Shown one piece after another: positions 15,330-24,623 of a stretch of DNA of 64,000 nucleotides (its first letter is position 1; each line of letters begins with the position of its first letter). The translations under genes were made by a program, and so were the position numbers. The stretch spans positions 558,001 to 622,000 of the forward strand of contig NZ_JACXAC010000001.1 in assembly GCF_014699055.1 (NCBI RefSeq), in the 5' to 3' direction. Below the pieces are notes generated by a model that saw only the letters and a list, made by a program, of their open reading frames with translations, was not told the origin of the DNA and did no database searches. The DNA is from Hymenobacter armeniacus (GTDB lineage: Bacteria > Bacteroidota > Bacteroidia > Cytophagales > Hymenobacteraceae).

Positions 15330-17423
15330 ATGGCCCGCATTCCCAAAGAATTAGTTGACCACATCATCCAGACCGCCGACATCGTGGAAGTTGTCGGCGA
15401 CTTCGTGCAGCTCAAGCGCAAGGGCCAGAATCTGTGGGCCCCGTGCCCGTTTCACAACGAAAAGTCGCCGTCATTCTCCGTAAACCCGGCCAAGAGCCTG
15501 TACAAGTGCTTCGGCTGCGGCAAGGCCGGCGGCGTGGTGCAGTTCGTGATGGACGTGGAGGGCACCAGCTACGTGGAGGCCCTGAAATACCTGGCCAAGA
15601 AGTACGCCATCGAGATTCAGGAGGAGGAAAAGACGCCCCAGCAGCAGCTGGAGCAGAACGAGCGAGACTCGCAGTTCATCGTTTCGGACTTCGCCAAAAA
15701 CCACTACCACCGCCTGCTGCTCAACTCCGAGGAGGGCATGAGCATCGGCTACGGCTACCTCAAGGAGCGCGGCCTCAACCTGAGCACCATCCAGACGTTC
15801 GAGCTCGGCTATTCTCTGGATGCCTGGGACGACCTGATGAAAGCCGCCGAGACGGCCGGCTACGACAAGAAATACCTGGAGAAAACCGGCCTCACCGTCA
15901 TCCGCACCGACGACCAGGGCAAGGATACCGGCCGGCGCTACGACCGGTTCCGGGGCCGCGTGATGTTCCCGATTCACAACATCAGCGGCCGGGTGGTGGG
16001 CTTTGGGGCGCGCACGCTGAAGCGCGACGACAAGATGGCGAAGTACCTCAACTCGCCAGAATCTGAGATTTACCACAAGTCCGACGTGTTGTACGGGCTA
16101 TTTCAGGCCCGGCAGGCCATTCGTACGCAGGAGGTTTGCTACCTGGTGGAAGGGTACCTGGACGTGCTGAGCTTGTACCAGGGCGGCATCAAAAACGTGG
16201 TGGCCTCGTCGGGCACCTCGCTCACTGAAGGCCAGATTCGGCTCATCAAGCGGTATTCCGATAACGTGACGGTGCTCTACGACGGCGACGCGGCCGGCAT
16301 CAAGGCCTCGCTGCGCGGCACCGACTTGCTGCTCGAAGGCGGCCTGAACGTGCGCGTGGTGCTCTTCCCCGACGGCGACGACCCGGACAGCTATATCCGC
16401 AAAGTGGGCGACCAGCGCTTCACCGAGTACATCGAAACCAAGAGCCAGGACTTCATCTCCTTCAAAACCACGCTGGTGGCCCGCGAGGCCAGCAACGACC
16501 CGGTGAAGAAGGCCGAGGCCATCCGCGACGTGCTGCACAGCATCGCCAAAGTGCCCGACGCCATCAAGCGCCAGGTGTTTTTGCAGCAAACCTCGGCCAC
16601 GTTCGGCATCGACGAGCAGGTGCTCATCACCGAGTACAACAAGCTTGTCAAAACCGCTTCGCAGAAGGCGCCCGGCGGCAGCGGCAACGCCGGCAGCTAC
16701 GGCCAGGGCGCCGGCAGCGCCAACACCGGCTTTCCGCCCAGCAACAACCCGCGCTCGGCCCCGGCTCCGCGCCCGATGACCGACGAGGAAGAGGCCGAAA
16801 TGCTCATGTACGGCGGCCACGAAGCCACCGTGGAAATCCTGGGCGCGGGCGCCAGCTTCCAGCCCTCGGCTGCCAAAGCCGAGGCCGACGACGACACGCC
16901 CGACATGCTGCAGGTGTGCGAGCGCGAGGTGCTGCGCCTGCTGGTGCTCTACGCCGGGCGCGAGGTGGAAGAGGAAATCAGCGTGGCGGCCTACCTCATG
17001 GGCCAGCTCGGCGAAAACCCGTTGCAGAAGCCGCTCTATGCCGAAATGTGGGAAATCTGCCGCCAGGAATTGCTGGCCGGCCGCTTCCCCGACGCCCGCC
17101 TGCTGGCCCAGAACGAGCGCGAAGACATCCGCCAGCTCATCACCGACCTGGCCACCGAGCGCTACGAAATCAGCCCCAACTGGCGCACCAAGGAAATCTA
17201 CGTCTTTAACGAAGTGGACCTGCCCAAGCTGGCCTGCGACAACGCCGTGCTGCGCCTCAACAAAGTGCACGTGCAGCGCGAGCTCGACCAGTGCCTCGAA
17301 AAGCTGCGCCACCCGCTGGACGACGTCGAGATGTTCGAAATCCTCGGTGACATCAAGCGGCTGAAGGAACTCGACAACGAGCTGGCCGGGCTGCTGGGCA
17401 CCGTGGTGGGCCGCACGGCGTAG
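15330..17423 (+). CDS. dnaG: DNA primase
   Basis: DnaG lays RNA primers at the replication fork. The protein is 697 residues from ATG 15330 (MARIPKELVDHI). The N-terminal zinc ribbon is clear: CPFHNEKSPSFSV and YKCFGCGKAGG near residues 38-65. The RNA polymerase core follows (RFRGRVMFPIHN, GFGARTL), then TOPRIM with EGYLDVLSLYQGG and the acidic YDGDAAGIKASLR. A Gly/Ser/Pro-rich linker at about residues 450-500 separates the C-terminal helicase-binding domain. Upstream codons back to 15246 run through a palindromic repeat and are not coding. It is a single gene, divergent from leuS; the channel gene follows 85 bases later. Confidence 0.97.
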   Translation: MARIPKELVDHIIQTADIVEVVGDFVQLKRKGQNLWAPCPFHNEKSPSFSVNPAKSLYKCFGCGKAGGVVQFVMDVEGTSYVEALKYLAKKYAIEIQEEEKTPQQQLEQNERDSQFIVSDFAKNHYHRLLLNSEEGMSIGYGYLKERGLNLSTIQTFELGYSLDAWDDLMKAAETAGYDKKYLEKTGLTVIRTDDQGKDTGRRYDRFRGRVMFPIHNISGRVVGFGARTLKRDDKMAKYLNSPESEIYHKSDVLYGLFQARQAIRTQEVCYLVEGYLDVLSLYQGGIKNVVASSGTSLTEGQIRLIKRYSDNVTVLYDGDAAGIKASLRGTDLLLEGGLNVRVVLFPDGDDPDSYIRKVGDQRFTEYIETKSQDFISFKTTLVAREASNDPVKKAEAIRDVLHSIAKVPDAIKRQVFLQQTSATFGIDEQVLITEYNKLVKTASQKAPGGSGNAGSYGQGAGSANTGFPPSNNPRSAPAPRPMTDEEEAEMLMYGGHEATVEILGAGASFQPSAAKAEADDDTPDMLQVCEREVLRLLVLYAGREVEEEISVAAYLMGQLGENPLQKPLYAEMWEICRQELLAGRFPDARLLAQNEREDIRQLITDLATERYEISPNWRTKEIYVFNEVDLPKLACDNAVLRLNKVHVQRELDQCLEKLRHPLDDVEMFEILGDIKRLKELDNELAGLLGTVVGRTA

Positions 17424-17508
17424 GATTTGGCCGTCCGTAATCGGCGATAATGAGGCGTCGTGCTTCGACAAGCTGGCATGACGTTCCTTTGAGGTCTCAA
17501 CCAACCCC

Positions 17509-18564
17509 ATGCTCCGACAACTCAACATCAACCGGCTGCTGCTGGCCATTGTCCTGACTTCGCTGAGTTTGGTCATCGGCATGACGGGCTTCATGGTCAT
17601 CGAGCATTACCACCCGGTTGATGCCTTTTACATGACCGTGACCACCATTGCCACGGTGGGCTTTGGCGAAATTCACCCGTTTTCGCAGGCGGGGCGGCTA
17701 TTTGTCTCCTTTTACATTCTTTACAACCTCGTCGTGGTGGCCTACCTCGTGTCGGTCATGTCCTCGTTTATCTTTGACGGCGAGCTGCGCAAGATTTACA
17801 ACATGATTCGGACCGACCAGGAAATCAAGCGCTTTAGCGGGCACGTCATCGTATGCGGGTTTGGGCGCAACGGGCGCCGGGCCTACCAGGAGCTGCGCGC
17901 CAACGGCGCCCGCGTGGTGGTCATCGAATCGGACCAGGAGCTGATGAAAAGCATCACCAGCGGCAGCACCGGCGAGGACTACGACGGCGACGGCCTGCCC
18001 GGCGGCGGCATCTACACCGTGTTTGGCGACGCCACCACCGACCTCGTGCTGAAGCAGGCCGGCGTGGAGCGCGCCTCGGCCCTCATCACCTCGCTGCCCA
18101 AAGACGCCGACAACGTGTTTGTGGCCCTCTCGGCCCGCGCCCTCAACCCGCGCCTGAAAATCATCGCCCGCGCCTCGCTCAAAACCTCTGAAAGCAAGCT
18201 GCTCTCGGCCGGGGCCGACTCGGTGGTGATGCCCGACGAAATCGGGGGCTCGCACATGGCCAAGCTGGTGGTGCGCCCCGAGGTCATCCGCTTCCTCGAC
18301 CTCATTTCCGGCCTCAGCGCCGACAAACTGCGGCTGGAGGAAATGAGCTTTGAGCAGCTCCGGCGCGATTTACACGGCCGCAGCATCCGCGAGCTCGACG
18401 TGCGCTCCATCACCGGCGCCACCATCATCGGCATGCGCACGGCCGCGGGCTCCCTTATGGTGAGCCCGCCCGTGGACTACGTGCCCGCGCCCGGCGACGT
18501 GCTGCTGGTGCTGGGGAGTGAAGAGCAGATTGAAACCTTCGAGGTGCGCTTCCGGCAGCTGTAA
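17509..18564 (+). CDS. Two-TM potassium channel with RCK (TrkA-N/TrkA-C) domains
   Basis: The 351-residue protein fits MthK/Kch-type ligand-gated K+ channels of the inner membrane. TM1 spans residues about 10-31 (LLLAIVLTSLSLVIGMTGFM), the pore has the filter TVGFGE near residue 50, and TM2 is FVSFYILYNLVVVAYLVSVM. The filter is GFGE in place of the usual GYGD, a variant found in other bacterial channels. The RCK domain starts with VIVCGFGRNGRRAYQEL (GxGxxG). A Gly/Asp-rich insert (SGSTGEDYDGDGLPGGG, residues about 149-165) interrupts the Rossmann fold. A TrkA-C domain ends the protein. It lies 85 bases after dnaG; a long inverted repeat follows. Confidence 0.9.
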   Translation: MLRQLNINRLLLAIVLTSLSLVIGMTGFMVIEHYHPVDAFYMTVTTIATVGFGEIHPFSQAGRLFVSFYILYNLVVVAYLVSVMSSFIFDGELRKIYNMIRTDQEIKRFSGHVIVCGFGRNGRRAYQELRANGARVVVIESDQELMKSITSGSTGEDYDGDGLPGGGIYTVFGDATTDLVLKQAGVERASALITSLPKDADNVFVALSARALNPRLKIIARASLKTSESKLLSAGADSVVMPDEIGGSHMAKLVVRPEVIRFLDLISGLSADKLRLEEMSFEQLRRDLHGRSIRELDVRSITGATIIGMRTAAGSLMVSPPVDYVPAPGDVLLVLGSEEQIETFEVRFRQL

Positions 18565-18591
18565 GGTCGCGCGGAATGCACAGGAGCGTCA

Positions 18592-18756
18592 AACTCCCCT
18601 CCTTACCAAGGAGGGGATGTTCGAGCCGCAGGCTCGGACGGGGGTGGTTAACGTCGTTGAACGACTGGCGGCTGCATCGTTTGGGTGCGTTCAACCGCCT
18701 AACCACCCCAGCTTGCGCTTTGCGCAAGCGTCCCCTCCTTGGTAAGGAGGGGAGTT
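18592..18756. repeat. Composite inverted repeat (AACTCCCCTCCTT type)
   Basis: The 26-base outer arms, 18592-18617 and 18731-18756, are exact reverse complements. Each arm is itself a hairpin of CCCCTCCTT and AAGGAGGGG. Inner complementary blocks GGGGTGGTTA and TAACCACCCC add a second tier. It lies between the K+ channel and the glycosyltransferase genes. It looks like an interspersed palindromic element, perhaps also acting as a terminator. Confidence 0.8.
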
Positions 18757-18797
18757 GGCCGCCAATTTCCCATTCTTCCGGAAGCGCGGCCTCCTTC

Positions 18798-18805
18798 TAC
18801 CTTTG
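18798..18805 (+). promoter_or_regulatory. Bacteroidota -7 box for the glycosyltransferase pair
   Basis: TACCTTTG ends eight bases before the ATG at 18814, so the transcript would have almost no leader. Confidence 0.55.
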
Positions 18806-18813
18806 CCGGCGCT

Positions 18814-20070
18814 ATGCACATTCTGCAACTCTGTCCGCGCGTGCCTTTTCCGCCTCATGACGGCGGCGCCATTGCCATGTACGACGTGGCAGCGGGCCTC
18901 GTGCGGGCCGGGCACCGGGTCACGCTGCTGGCCATCAACACGCCCAAGCACCGCCAGCCGGCCGACGCCCTGGCCCGCCTGGGACCCAATTTGCGGCTGG
19001 TGCTGGTGGATGTTGACACGAACATTTCGGCCTCTAAAGCCCTCAAAAACTTCCTGTTCAGCCGCCAGCCTTACAACGTGGAGCGGTTCATCAGCCCGGC
19101 GGTGGGCGAGAGGCTGCTGGAAATCCTGCGCACCGAGAAAGTGGACATCGTGCAGATGGAAGGCACCTTCGTGGCCTGGTACGCCGAGCTGCTGGGGCGC
19201 CAGCATCGGGCCGATTTTCGGGTGCCGCCGCTGGTGCTGCGCGCCCACAACGTGGAATACACCATTTGGCAAATGCTGGCCGGCCGCGAAACCAACCCGC
19301 TCAAGCGCGTTTTCCTGGGCACCATTGCCCGGCGCTTGGAGAAGTTTGAGCGGCGCTACCTGCGCCAGTTCGACGCCGTGGCCGCCATCACCGAAGACGA
19401 CGCCCAACGCCTGCGCGCCCTGCACTGCCCCGAGCCGGTGGTGTTCATTCCCGCCGGCGTCGACCTCAGCCGCGTGCGTCCCGACTCGTCGGTGCAGCCC
19501 AAGCCCCGCACCTTGTTCATGATTGGCTCGCTCGACTGGCTGCCGAATCAGGAAGGGGTGGAGTGGCTGCTGCGCGAGGTATGGCCCACGTTTCACGCCG
19601 AATTTCCGGACGTGGAGCTGCACCTTGCCGGGCGCAACGCCCCCGCGCACTTGCTCAATCGGAAAGGTGAAAATGTCATCATGCACGGCTTTGTGGAATC
19701 AGCCCCCGCCTTTATGCAGCAGTACGAGCTGATGCTGGTGCCGCTGCTGAGTGGCGGCGGCATGCGCGTGAAAATTGTGGAGGGCATGGCCTTGGGCAAA
19801 GCCATTTTGAGCACCACGCTGGGCGCCGAGGGCATTGTGGCCCACAACGACGAGAACCTGCTGGTGCGCGATGGCGCGGCCGCCTGGCTCGACGCCCTGC
19901 GCGCCTGGTACCGCGGCGAAATCGACGTGCGCGGCATTGGGGCCGCGGCCGCCCGCACCGCCACCAACGTCTACGACAACGGCCGCGTGGTGCAGCGCTT
20001 TATTGACTTGTACGAGCGCCTGCTTCTGCCCGCGCCGGCTGGCACGCCCGCCCATTCGCCGCCCGCATGA
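18814..20070 (+). CDS. Glycosyltransferase family 4 protein
   Basis: A 418-residue GT-B glycosyltransferase starting at ATG 18814 (MHILQLCPRVPFPPHDGG), eight bases after a promoter box. The N-terminal domain has the acceptor-side loop PFPPHDGGAIAMYDVAAGLV; the C-terminal half has the nucleotide-sugar part: FIPAGVDLSRV, MIGSLDWLPNQEGVEWLL, and the GT4 signature VPLLSGGGMRVKIVEGMALG with the catalytic-site Glu. It would transfer a sugar in the cytoplasm to a lipid-linked or surface glycan. It overlaps the next glycosyltransferase by ATGA (20067-20070), which implies translational coupling and a shared pathway. Substrate unknown. Confidence 0.92.
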   Translation: MHILQLCPRVPFPPHDGGAIAMYDVAAGLVRAGHRVTLLAINTPKHRQPADALARLGPNLRLVLVDVDTNISASKALKNFLFSRQPYNVERFISPAVGERLLEILRTEKVDIVQMEGTFVAWYAELLGRQHRADFRVPPLVLRAHNVEYTIWQMLAGRETNPLKRVFLGTIARRLEKFERRYLRQFDAVAAITEDDAQRLRALHCPEPVVFIPAGVDLSRVRPDSSVQPKPRTLFMIGSLDWLPNQEGVEWLLREVWPTFHAEFPDVELHLAGRNAPAHLLNRKGENVIMHGFVESAPAFMQQYELMLVPLLSGGGMRVKIVEGMALGKAILSTTLGAEGIVAHNDENLLVRDGAAAWLDALRAWYRGEIDVRGIGAAAARTATNVYDNGRVVQRFIDLYERLLLPAPAGTPAHSPPA

Positions 20071-21236
20071 AGCTGCTTGTGCTCCTCTCGCGCTTCCCGT
20101 ACCCCTTGGACAAGGGCGACAAGCTGCGCGCCTACCACCAATTGCGCTACCTGGCCGAGCGCCACGAAATCTGCCTCTTTGCCCTCAGCGACGAGGAAGT
20201 GACGGCCGAAGCCGACGCGGCGGTGCGGCCCCTGTGCCGGGGCGGCCTCACGGTGCACCGGCTGCACAAGCCCGGCATCGCGGCCAACATGGCACGGGCC
20301 TTGGCCACGGGCCGGCCGCTGCAGGTGGGCTATTTCTACGACGTCCAGGCCCAGCGCAAAGTCGATGAGCTGCTGCGCACCTTCCGGCCCGACCACGTGT
20401 ACTGCCAGCTCATTCGCATGGCCGAATACCTGCGGCCCCACGCCGGCACGGTGCCCATGACGCTCGATTACATGGACGTTTTTTCGGCTGGCATGGCGCG
20501 CCGGGCCACGCAGGCGCCGCTATGGCAGCGGCCGGTGTTTGCGTTAGAGGCCCGGCGGCTGACGGCCTACGAAGCCGAGGCCTTTGCCTGGTTCCGGCAC
20601 CACACCATCATCAGCGACCAGGACCGGCAGCTCATTCAGCACCCGCGCCGCAACGACATTCGGGTGGTGCTCAATGGCATTGACACCGAGAATTTCCAGC
20701 CCATGCCGGAGGTGGCCAAGGAATACGACGTGCTGTTTTGCGGCAACATGAGCTACCATCCCAACGTGGACGCAGCCGTTTTCCTGGCCGAGGAAATCAT
20801 GCCGTTGGTGCGCGCGCAGCACCCCGGGGCGCGCCTGTTGGTGGCCGGCACCACGCCCGCGCCCCGGGTGCTGGCGCTGGCTTCGGCGCACGTGGAGGTG
20901 AGCGGCTGGGTGCCCGACATTCGGGCGGCGTATGCATCGGCACGGGTGTTTGTGGCGCCCATGCGCGTGGGCACGGGCCTGCAAAACAAGCTGCTCGAAG
21001 CCATGGCCATGCAGCTGCCGTGCGTGACCACCCCGCTGGCCAACAACGCCCTGGGCGGCACCGACGGCCAGGAATTGCGCGTGGCCGAGTCGGCGGCAGC
21101 CCTTGCTCGGGTCGTCTCGGAGCTGCTGGCCGACCCGGCTTCGGCCAGTGCTCTGGCCCGCCGCGGGCAGGCGTTTGTGAAAGCCCGCTACACCTGGGCC
21201 GGGGCCACGGCGCAGCTGGAAGCACTGTTCGGCTAG
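20067..21236 (+). CDS. Glycosyltransferase (TIGR03087-like sugar transferase)
   Basis: This 389-residue GT-B protein begins [21 protein letters not shown], close to the group described as sugar transferases of exopolysaccharide (EpsH1) systems. Donor-binding features include [30 protein letters not shown], the glycine-poor Rossmann block and [20 protein letters not shown] with the catalytic Glu. Its ATG overlaps the stop of the preceding glycosyltransferase, so the two are coupled and probably act one after the other on the same glycan. No polymerase, flippase or other polysaccharide genes are nearby, so the product cannot be named. Confidence 0.9.
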   Translation: MKLLVLLSRFPYPLDKGDKLRAYHQLRYLAERHEICLFALSDEEVTAEADAAVRPLCRGGLTVHRLHKPGIAANMARALATGRPLQVGYFYDVQAQRKVDELLRTFRPDHVYCQLIRMAEYLRPHAGTVPMTLDYMDVFSAGMARRATQAPLWQRPVFALEARRLTAYEAEAFAWFRHHTIISDQDRQLIQHPRRNDIRVVLNGIDTENFQPMPEVAKEYDVLFCGNMSYHPNVDAAVFLAEEIMPLVRAQHPGARLLVAGTTPAPRVLALASAHVEVSGWVPDIRAAYASARVFVAPMRVGTGLQNKLLEAMAMQLPCVTTPLANNALGGTDGQELRVAESAAALARVVSELLADPASASALARRGQAFVKARYTWAGATAQLEALFG

Positions 21237-21253
21237 GGCGCCGCGCTACGGGC

Positions 21254-21261
21254 TAACTTTG
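21254..21261 (+). promoter_or_regulatory. Bacteroidota -7 box upstream of ribBA
   Basis: TAACTTTG lies 39 bases before the ribBA ATG, in the gap after the glycosyltransferase stop. The short leader leaves no room for an FMN riboswitch. Confidence 0.55.
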
Positions 21262-21300
21262 CGGGCGCTGCCGCTGTTATGGCCCGAAATACCCCATCCC

Positions 21301-22530
21301 ATGCTTGATACCATCGAATCCGCCATCGAAGACATTCGCGCTGGCAAAGTTGTCATCGTAGTCGACGACGAAGACCGTGAAAACGAAGGCGACTTCATTT
21401 GCGCCGCCCGGTCGGCCACGCCCGAAGTCATCAATTTTATGGCCACGCACGGCCGCGGCCTGGTGTGCGCTTCGCTGCCCGAGCAACGCTGCGAAGAGCT
21501 GGGCCTCGACCTGATGGTGGGCCACAACACGGCCCTGCACGCCACGCCCTTCACCGTATCGGTCGACCTGTTGAAGAACGGCGTGACCACCGGCATCTCG
21601 GCCTCCGACCGCAGCAAGACCATCCTGGCCCTTATCGACCCCGCCACCAAGCCCGAAGAACTGGGCAAGCCCGGCCACATTTTCCCCCTCAAAGCCCGCA
21701 AAGAAGGCGTGCTGCGCCGCGCCGGCCACACCGAAGCCGCCGTGGACCTGGCCCGCCTGGCCGGGTTTGAGCCGGCCGGGGTGCTGGTCGAAATCCTGAA
21801 GGAAGACGGCGAGATGGCCCGCCTGCCCGACCTCGAAATTGTGGCCAAGAAATGGGGCCTGAAGCTAATTTCGGTGCAGGACCTCATCAGGTACCGACTT
21901 GCCACGGAAAGCCTCATTACCCGCGAAATCTCAGTGAAGATGCCCACCGAGCACGGCGATTTCGACCTCTATGCCTTCACCCAAAACTCCAACGGCGCCA
22001 AGCACCTGGCCCTGGTGAAGGGCGACATCAGCGGCCCCGAGCCGGTGCTGGTGCGCGTGCACAGCTCCTGCGTGACCGGCGACATCTTCGGCTCGTGCCG
22101 CTGCGACTGCGGCCCCCAGCTGCACCAGGCCATGCGCCAGATTGAGCGCGAAGGCCGCGGCGTCATCGTGTACATGAACCAGGAGGGCCGCGGCATTGGC
22201 TTGCTCAACAAGCTGAAAGCCTACAAGCTGCAGGAGCAGGGCCGCGATACCGTGCAGGCCAACGAGGAGCTGGGCTTCAAGAGCGACGAGCGCGACTACG
22301 GCGTGGGCGCCAGCATCCTGCGCGACCTAGGCGTGCGCCAGATGCGCCTGCTCACCAACAACCCCCGCAAGCGCACCGGCCTCATCGGTTACGGCCTCGA
22401 AATCGTGGAAACGCTGCCCATCGAAATCCACGCCAACCCGCACAACGAAGCGTACCTGACCACCAAGCGCGACAAAATGGGCCACGAAATCATGCGAAAA
22501 GTACCCAGTGACGCCCCAGAAGCTGCTTAA
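21301..22530 (+). CDS. ribBA: Bifunctional DHBP synthase / GTP cyclohydrolase II
   Basis: RibBA supplies both riboflavin precursors: residues 1-205 (RibB) convert ribulose 5-phosphate to dihydroxybutanone phosphate, and residues 210-400 (RibA) open GTP. The 409-residue protein starts at ATG 21301 ([13 protein letters not shown]). RibB shows [25 protein letters not shown] and [12 protein letters not shown]. RibA shows the zinc cysteines in [19 protein letters not shown] and the catalytic region [16 protein letters not shown], then [13 protein letters not shown] and [12 protein letters not shown]. Both active sites look intact. It is a single gene with its own promoter box and terminator. Confidence 0.97.
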   Translation: MLDTIESAIEDIRAGKVVIVVDDEDRENEGDFICAARSATPEVINFMATHGRGLVCASLPEQRCEELGLDLMVGHNTALHATPFTVSVDLLKNGVTTGISASDRSKTILALIDPATKPEELGKPGHIFPLKARKEGVLRRAGHTEAAVDLARLAGFEPAGVLVEILKEDGEMARLPDLEIVAKKWGLKLISVQDLIRYRLATESLITREISVKMPTEHGDFDLYAFTQNSNGAKHLALVKGDISGPEPVLVRVHSSCVTGDIFGSCRCDCGPQLHQAMRQIEREGRGVIVYMNQEGRGIGLLNKLKAYKLQEQGRDTVQANEELGFKSDERDYGVGASILRDLGVRQMRLLTNNPRKRTGLIGYGLEIVETLPIEIHANPHNEAYLTTKRDKMGHEIMRKVPSDAPEAA

Positions 22531-22542
22531 GTTCTTCGTATG

Positions 22543-22585
22543 CCCAAGAAAAAAGGCCGGCCGAAATGCCGGCCTTTTTGCTTGG
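22543..22585 (+). terminator. Terminator after ribBA
   Basis: Arms CCCAAG-AAAAAAGGCCGGC (from 22543) and GCCGGCCTTTTTGCTTGGG (to 22585) form a GC core around a CGAAAT loop with an A/T collar. It begins 13 bases after the stop. Confidence 0.8.
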
Positions 22586-22751
22586 GCGTAACCAGTGCTT
22601 GGGAGTAGGCCCGTCGCTTGGAGGCCGGCATGGCTAGCAAGAGACGGGTAAGGACCTTGGCTGAATGGACAACATCGGGGCATTTGAGAATATTATTTCC
22701 AATGCTTTCAGTTACGCTGCCTATTTTCACCCATTATTCTTTCCTACTACC

Positions 22752-24401
22752 ATGAAAACAACCCTACTTACTTCGTTAGGGCTCACCTTGCGCTTGGGTG
22801 CGGGGCTGGCCCTGCTCTGCCCGTTGCCCGAAGCCGCCGCCCAACTACCCACGGCGCCCACCAAGGTGTGGGACCGGCGCTTTGGCGGCACTTCCACCAC
22901 CTGCAGCGGGGAAGATGCCCTGTTTACCCTGGCCGCCACCCCCGACGGGGGCTGCCTGCTGGGCGGGCGCTCCAGCTCCGACGCCGTGGGCGACGTGTCG
23001 CAGCCGAACTGGGCGTTTGGGGCCGATTTCTGGGCCGTGAAGGTGGATGCCCAGGGCAACAAGCAATGGGATGCCCGTTTTGGCGGCACCCAAATAGAAA
23101 CCCTGCAAGCCATCTTGCCCACCGCCGACGGGGGCTACCTGCTCGGCGGCAGTTCAGATTCGGGGCAGGACGGCGACAAGTCGCAGCCCAGCCAGGGCGG
23201 CAACGACTTCTGGCTGGTGAAGGTGAACGCGCAGGGCGTCAAGCAATGGGACAAGCGGTACGGCGGGCCCGGCAGCGACTACCTCGCGGCCATCCAACCC
23301 ACCCCCGACGGCGGCTACCTGCTCGGGGGCAGTTCGCAGTCGGGCAGCGGCGGCGATAAAACCGAAGCCAGCCGGGGCAGCAGTGACCTGTGGGTGGTGA
23401 AGATTGACGCGCAGGGCGCCAAGCTCTGGGACCACCGTTTTGGCGGCAGCGCCGAAGAATATTTTGCCGGCATGAAAGCCACGCCCGACGGAGGCTGCAT
23501 TTTGGGCGGTTCCTCTCTCTCTGGGCTGGGCGGCGATAAATCGGAGCCAAGCCACGGGTCAGTGGATATTTGGCTGGTGAAGCTGGACGCCACCGGCACC
23601 AAACAATGGGACAAGGCCCTGGGCGGCGCGGGCTTCGATGGCCTCGGGGCCATTCAGGTGCTGCCGGGGGGCGGCTATCTGCTCGGTGGTAATTCGCAAT
23701 CAAACATTGGCGACGACAAGTCGGATCCCCACAAGGGCGGTGGCGATATGTGGCTGCTGCGGGTCGACGCCCAAGGCACCAAGCTATGGGACCGCACCTA
23801 CGGCGGCGCAATGGGCGAAAGCATTACCAGCTTAGCGCTGATGCCCGACGGCGGCTACCTGCTGGCGGGCAGCTCCAGCTCCGGCGTGGGCGGCGACAAA
23901 ACCGAGCCCAGCCAGGGCGACGGCGACTACTGGGCCGTGAAGACCGACGCAGCCGGCGTGAAGCAGTGGGACAAGCGTTTTGGCGGCACCCTCAACGATA
24001 ACCTCCTCGCCGTGCAACTGGCCGTGGGCGGCGACGTTTTGCTGGGGGGATTCACGGCCTCGCCCATTGGCGGCGACAAAACGCAAGGTTGCTGGGGCAA
24101 CGTTGACTATTGGGTGGTGAAGATGACAGCGGGTGCGCCGCTGGCCGCGCAGCCGGCCGTGGCCGCCCAGGTGGGGCTGTACCCCAACCCGGCCCGGCAC
24201 CAGGTAACGGTGCGCTTGCCTGCCGCTTACGCCCAGCAACCGGTGGCTGTCACCGTTCACAACGCCCTCGGCCAACTGCTGCGCCGCACCGCCCTCACGC
24301 CCACCGGCACAGTGCCCCTGGATGGTCTTGCGCCGGGCGTATACGAGGTGCGCCTCGCTTTACGGGAAGGCGTCGTTTCCAAGAAGCTGGTAATAGAATA
24401 G
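22752..24401 (+). CDS. Secreted seven-repeat (beta-propeller-like) protein with T9SS type A sorting domain
   Basis: A 549-residue exported protein from ATG 22752 with a signal peptide (LRLGAGLALLCPLPEAAAQ). Residues about 35-455 consist of seven repeats of about 60 residues, each running KxWDxRFGG, DGGYLLGGSS, GGDKxxPSxG, DxWxVKxDAxG. The repeat count suggests one closed seven-bladed beta-propeller. Residues about 475-549 form a C-terminal sorting domain (VGLYPNPARHQVTVRLP, LDGLAPGVYEVRL, ending KKLVIE), the signal for type IX secretion to the cell surface. No catalytic motif is visible; adhesion or ligand binding is more likely. The frame is open above the ATG, but the leader carries no signal-peptide logic. 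No related gene is adjacent. Confidence 0.9.
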   Translation: MKTTLLTSLGLTLRLGAGLALLCPLPEAAAQLPTAPTKVWDRRFGGTSTTCSGEDALFTLAATPDGGCLLGGRSSSDAVGDVSQPNWAFGADFWAVKVDAQGNKQWDARFGGTQIETLQAILPTADGGYLLGGSSDSGQDGDKSQPSQGGNDFWLVKVNAQGVKQWDKRYGGPGSDYLAAIQPTPDGGYLLGGSSQSGSGGDKTEASRGSSDLWVVKIDAQGAKLWDHRFGGSAEEYFAGMKATPDGGCILGGSSLSGLGGDKSEPSHGSVDIWLVKLDATGTKQWDKALGGAGFDGLGAIQVLPGGGYLLGGNSQSNIGDDKSDPHKGGGDMWLLRVDAQGTKLWDRTYGGAMGESITSLALMPDGGYLLAGSSSSGVGGDKTEPSQGDGDYWAVKTDAAGVKQWDKRFGGTLNDNLLAVQLAVGGDVLLGGFTASPIGGDKTQGCWGNVDYWVVKMTAGAPLAAQPAVAAQVGLYPNPARHQVTVRLPAAYAQQPVAVTVHNALGQLLRRTALTPTGTVPLDGLAPGVYEVRLALREGVVSKKLVIE

Positions 24402-24549
24402 CGTTTTGAGCTGAACAGTATTGCCCAACCTGCTGCCGGTTGCGCTGGCTATAACCAGAAGGTTTTGACCCGCTAATCGATACTCGTTTGGTGCCCTCCG
24501 CAGCCTCAATCTGCGGGCTTCGGCGATGAGCCGAGGGGAAGGTAAAACG

Positions 24550-24604
24550 GAACTTGCCCCAGCGGGGCGACATGCAATGAGTGTCGCCCCGCTGGGGCAA
24601 GTTC
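24550..24604. repeat. Perfect 23-bp inverted repeat
   Basis: Arms 24550-24572 and 24582-24604 are exact reverse complements (core CTTGCCCCAGCGGGGCGACA) around a nine-base loop. It lies between the convergent T9SS-protein and cinA genes. It may act as a terminator for either gene but lacks a T-run, so it looks more like an interspersed palindromic element. Confidence 0.8.
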
Positions 24605-24623
24605 TGCTATAACAGCTACGTTG

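Noticed and set aside
18814..21236. Part of a larger polysaccharide cluster
   Set aside because: The flanking genes are a K+ channel and ribBA; only two glycosyltransferases are present.
21237..21300. FMN riboswitch ahead of ribBA
   Set aside because: The gap is 64 bases with a promoter box 39 bases before the start, too short for the aptamer.
24402..24623. Possible small RNA or CRISPR-like repeat after the T9SS gene
   Set aside because: Only one palindrome and no direct repeats with spacers were seen.
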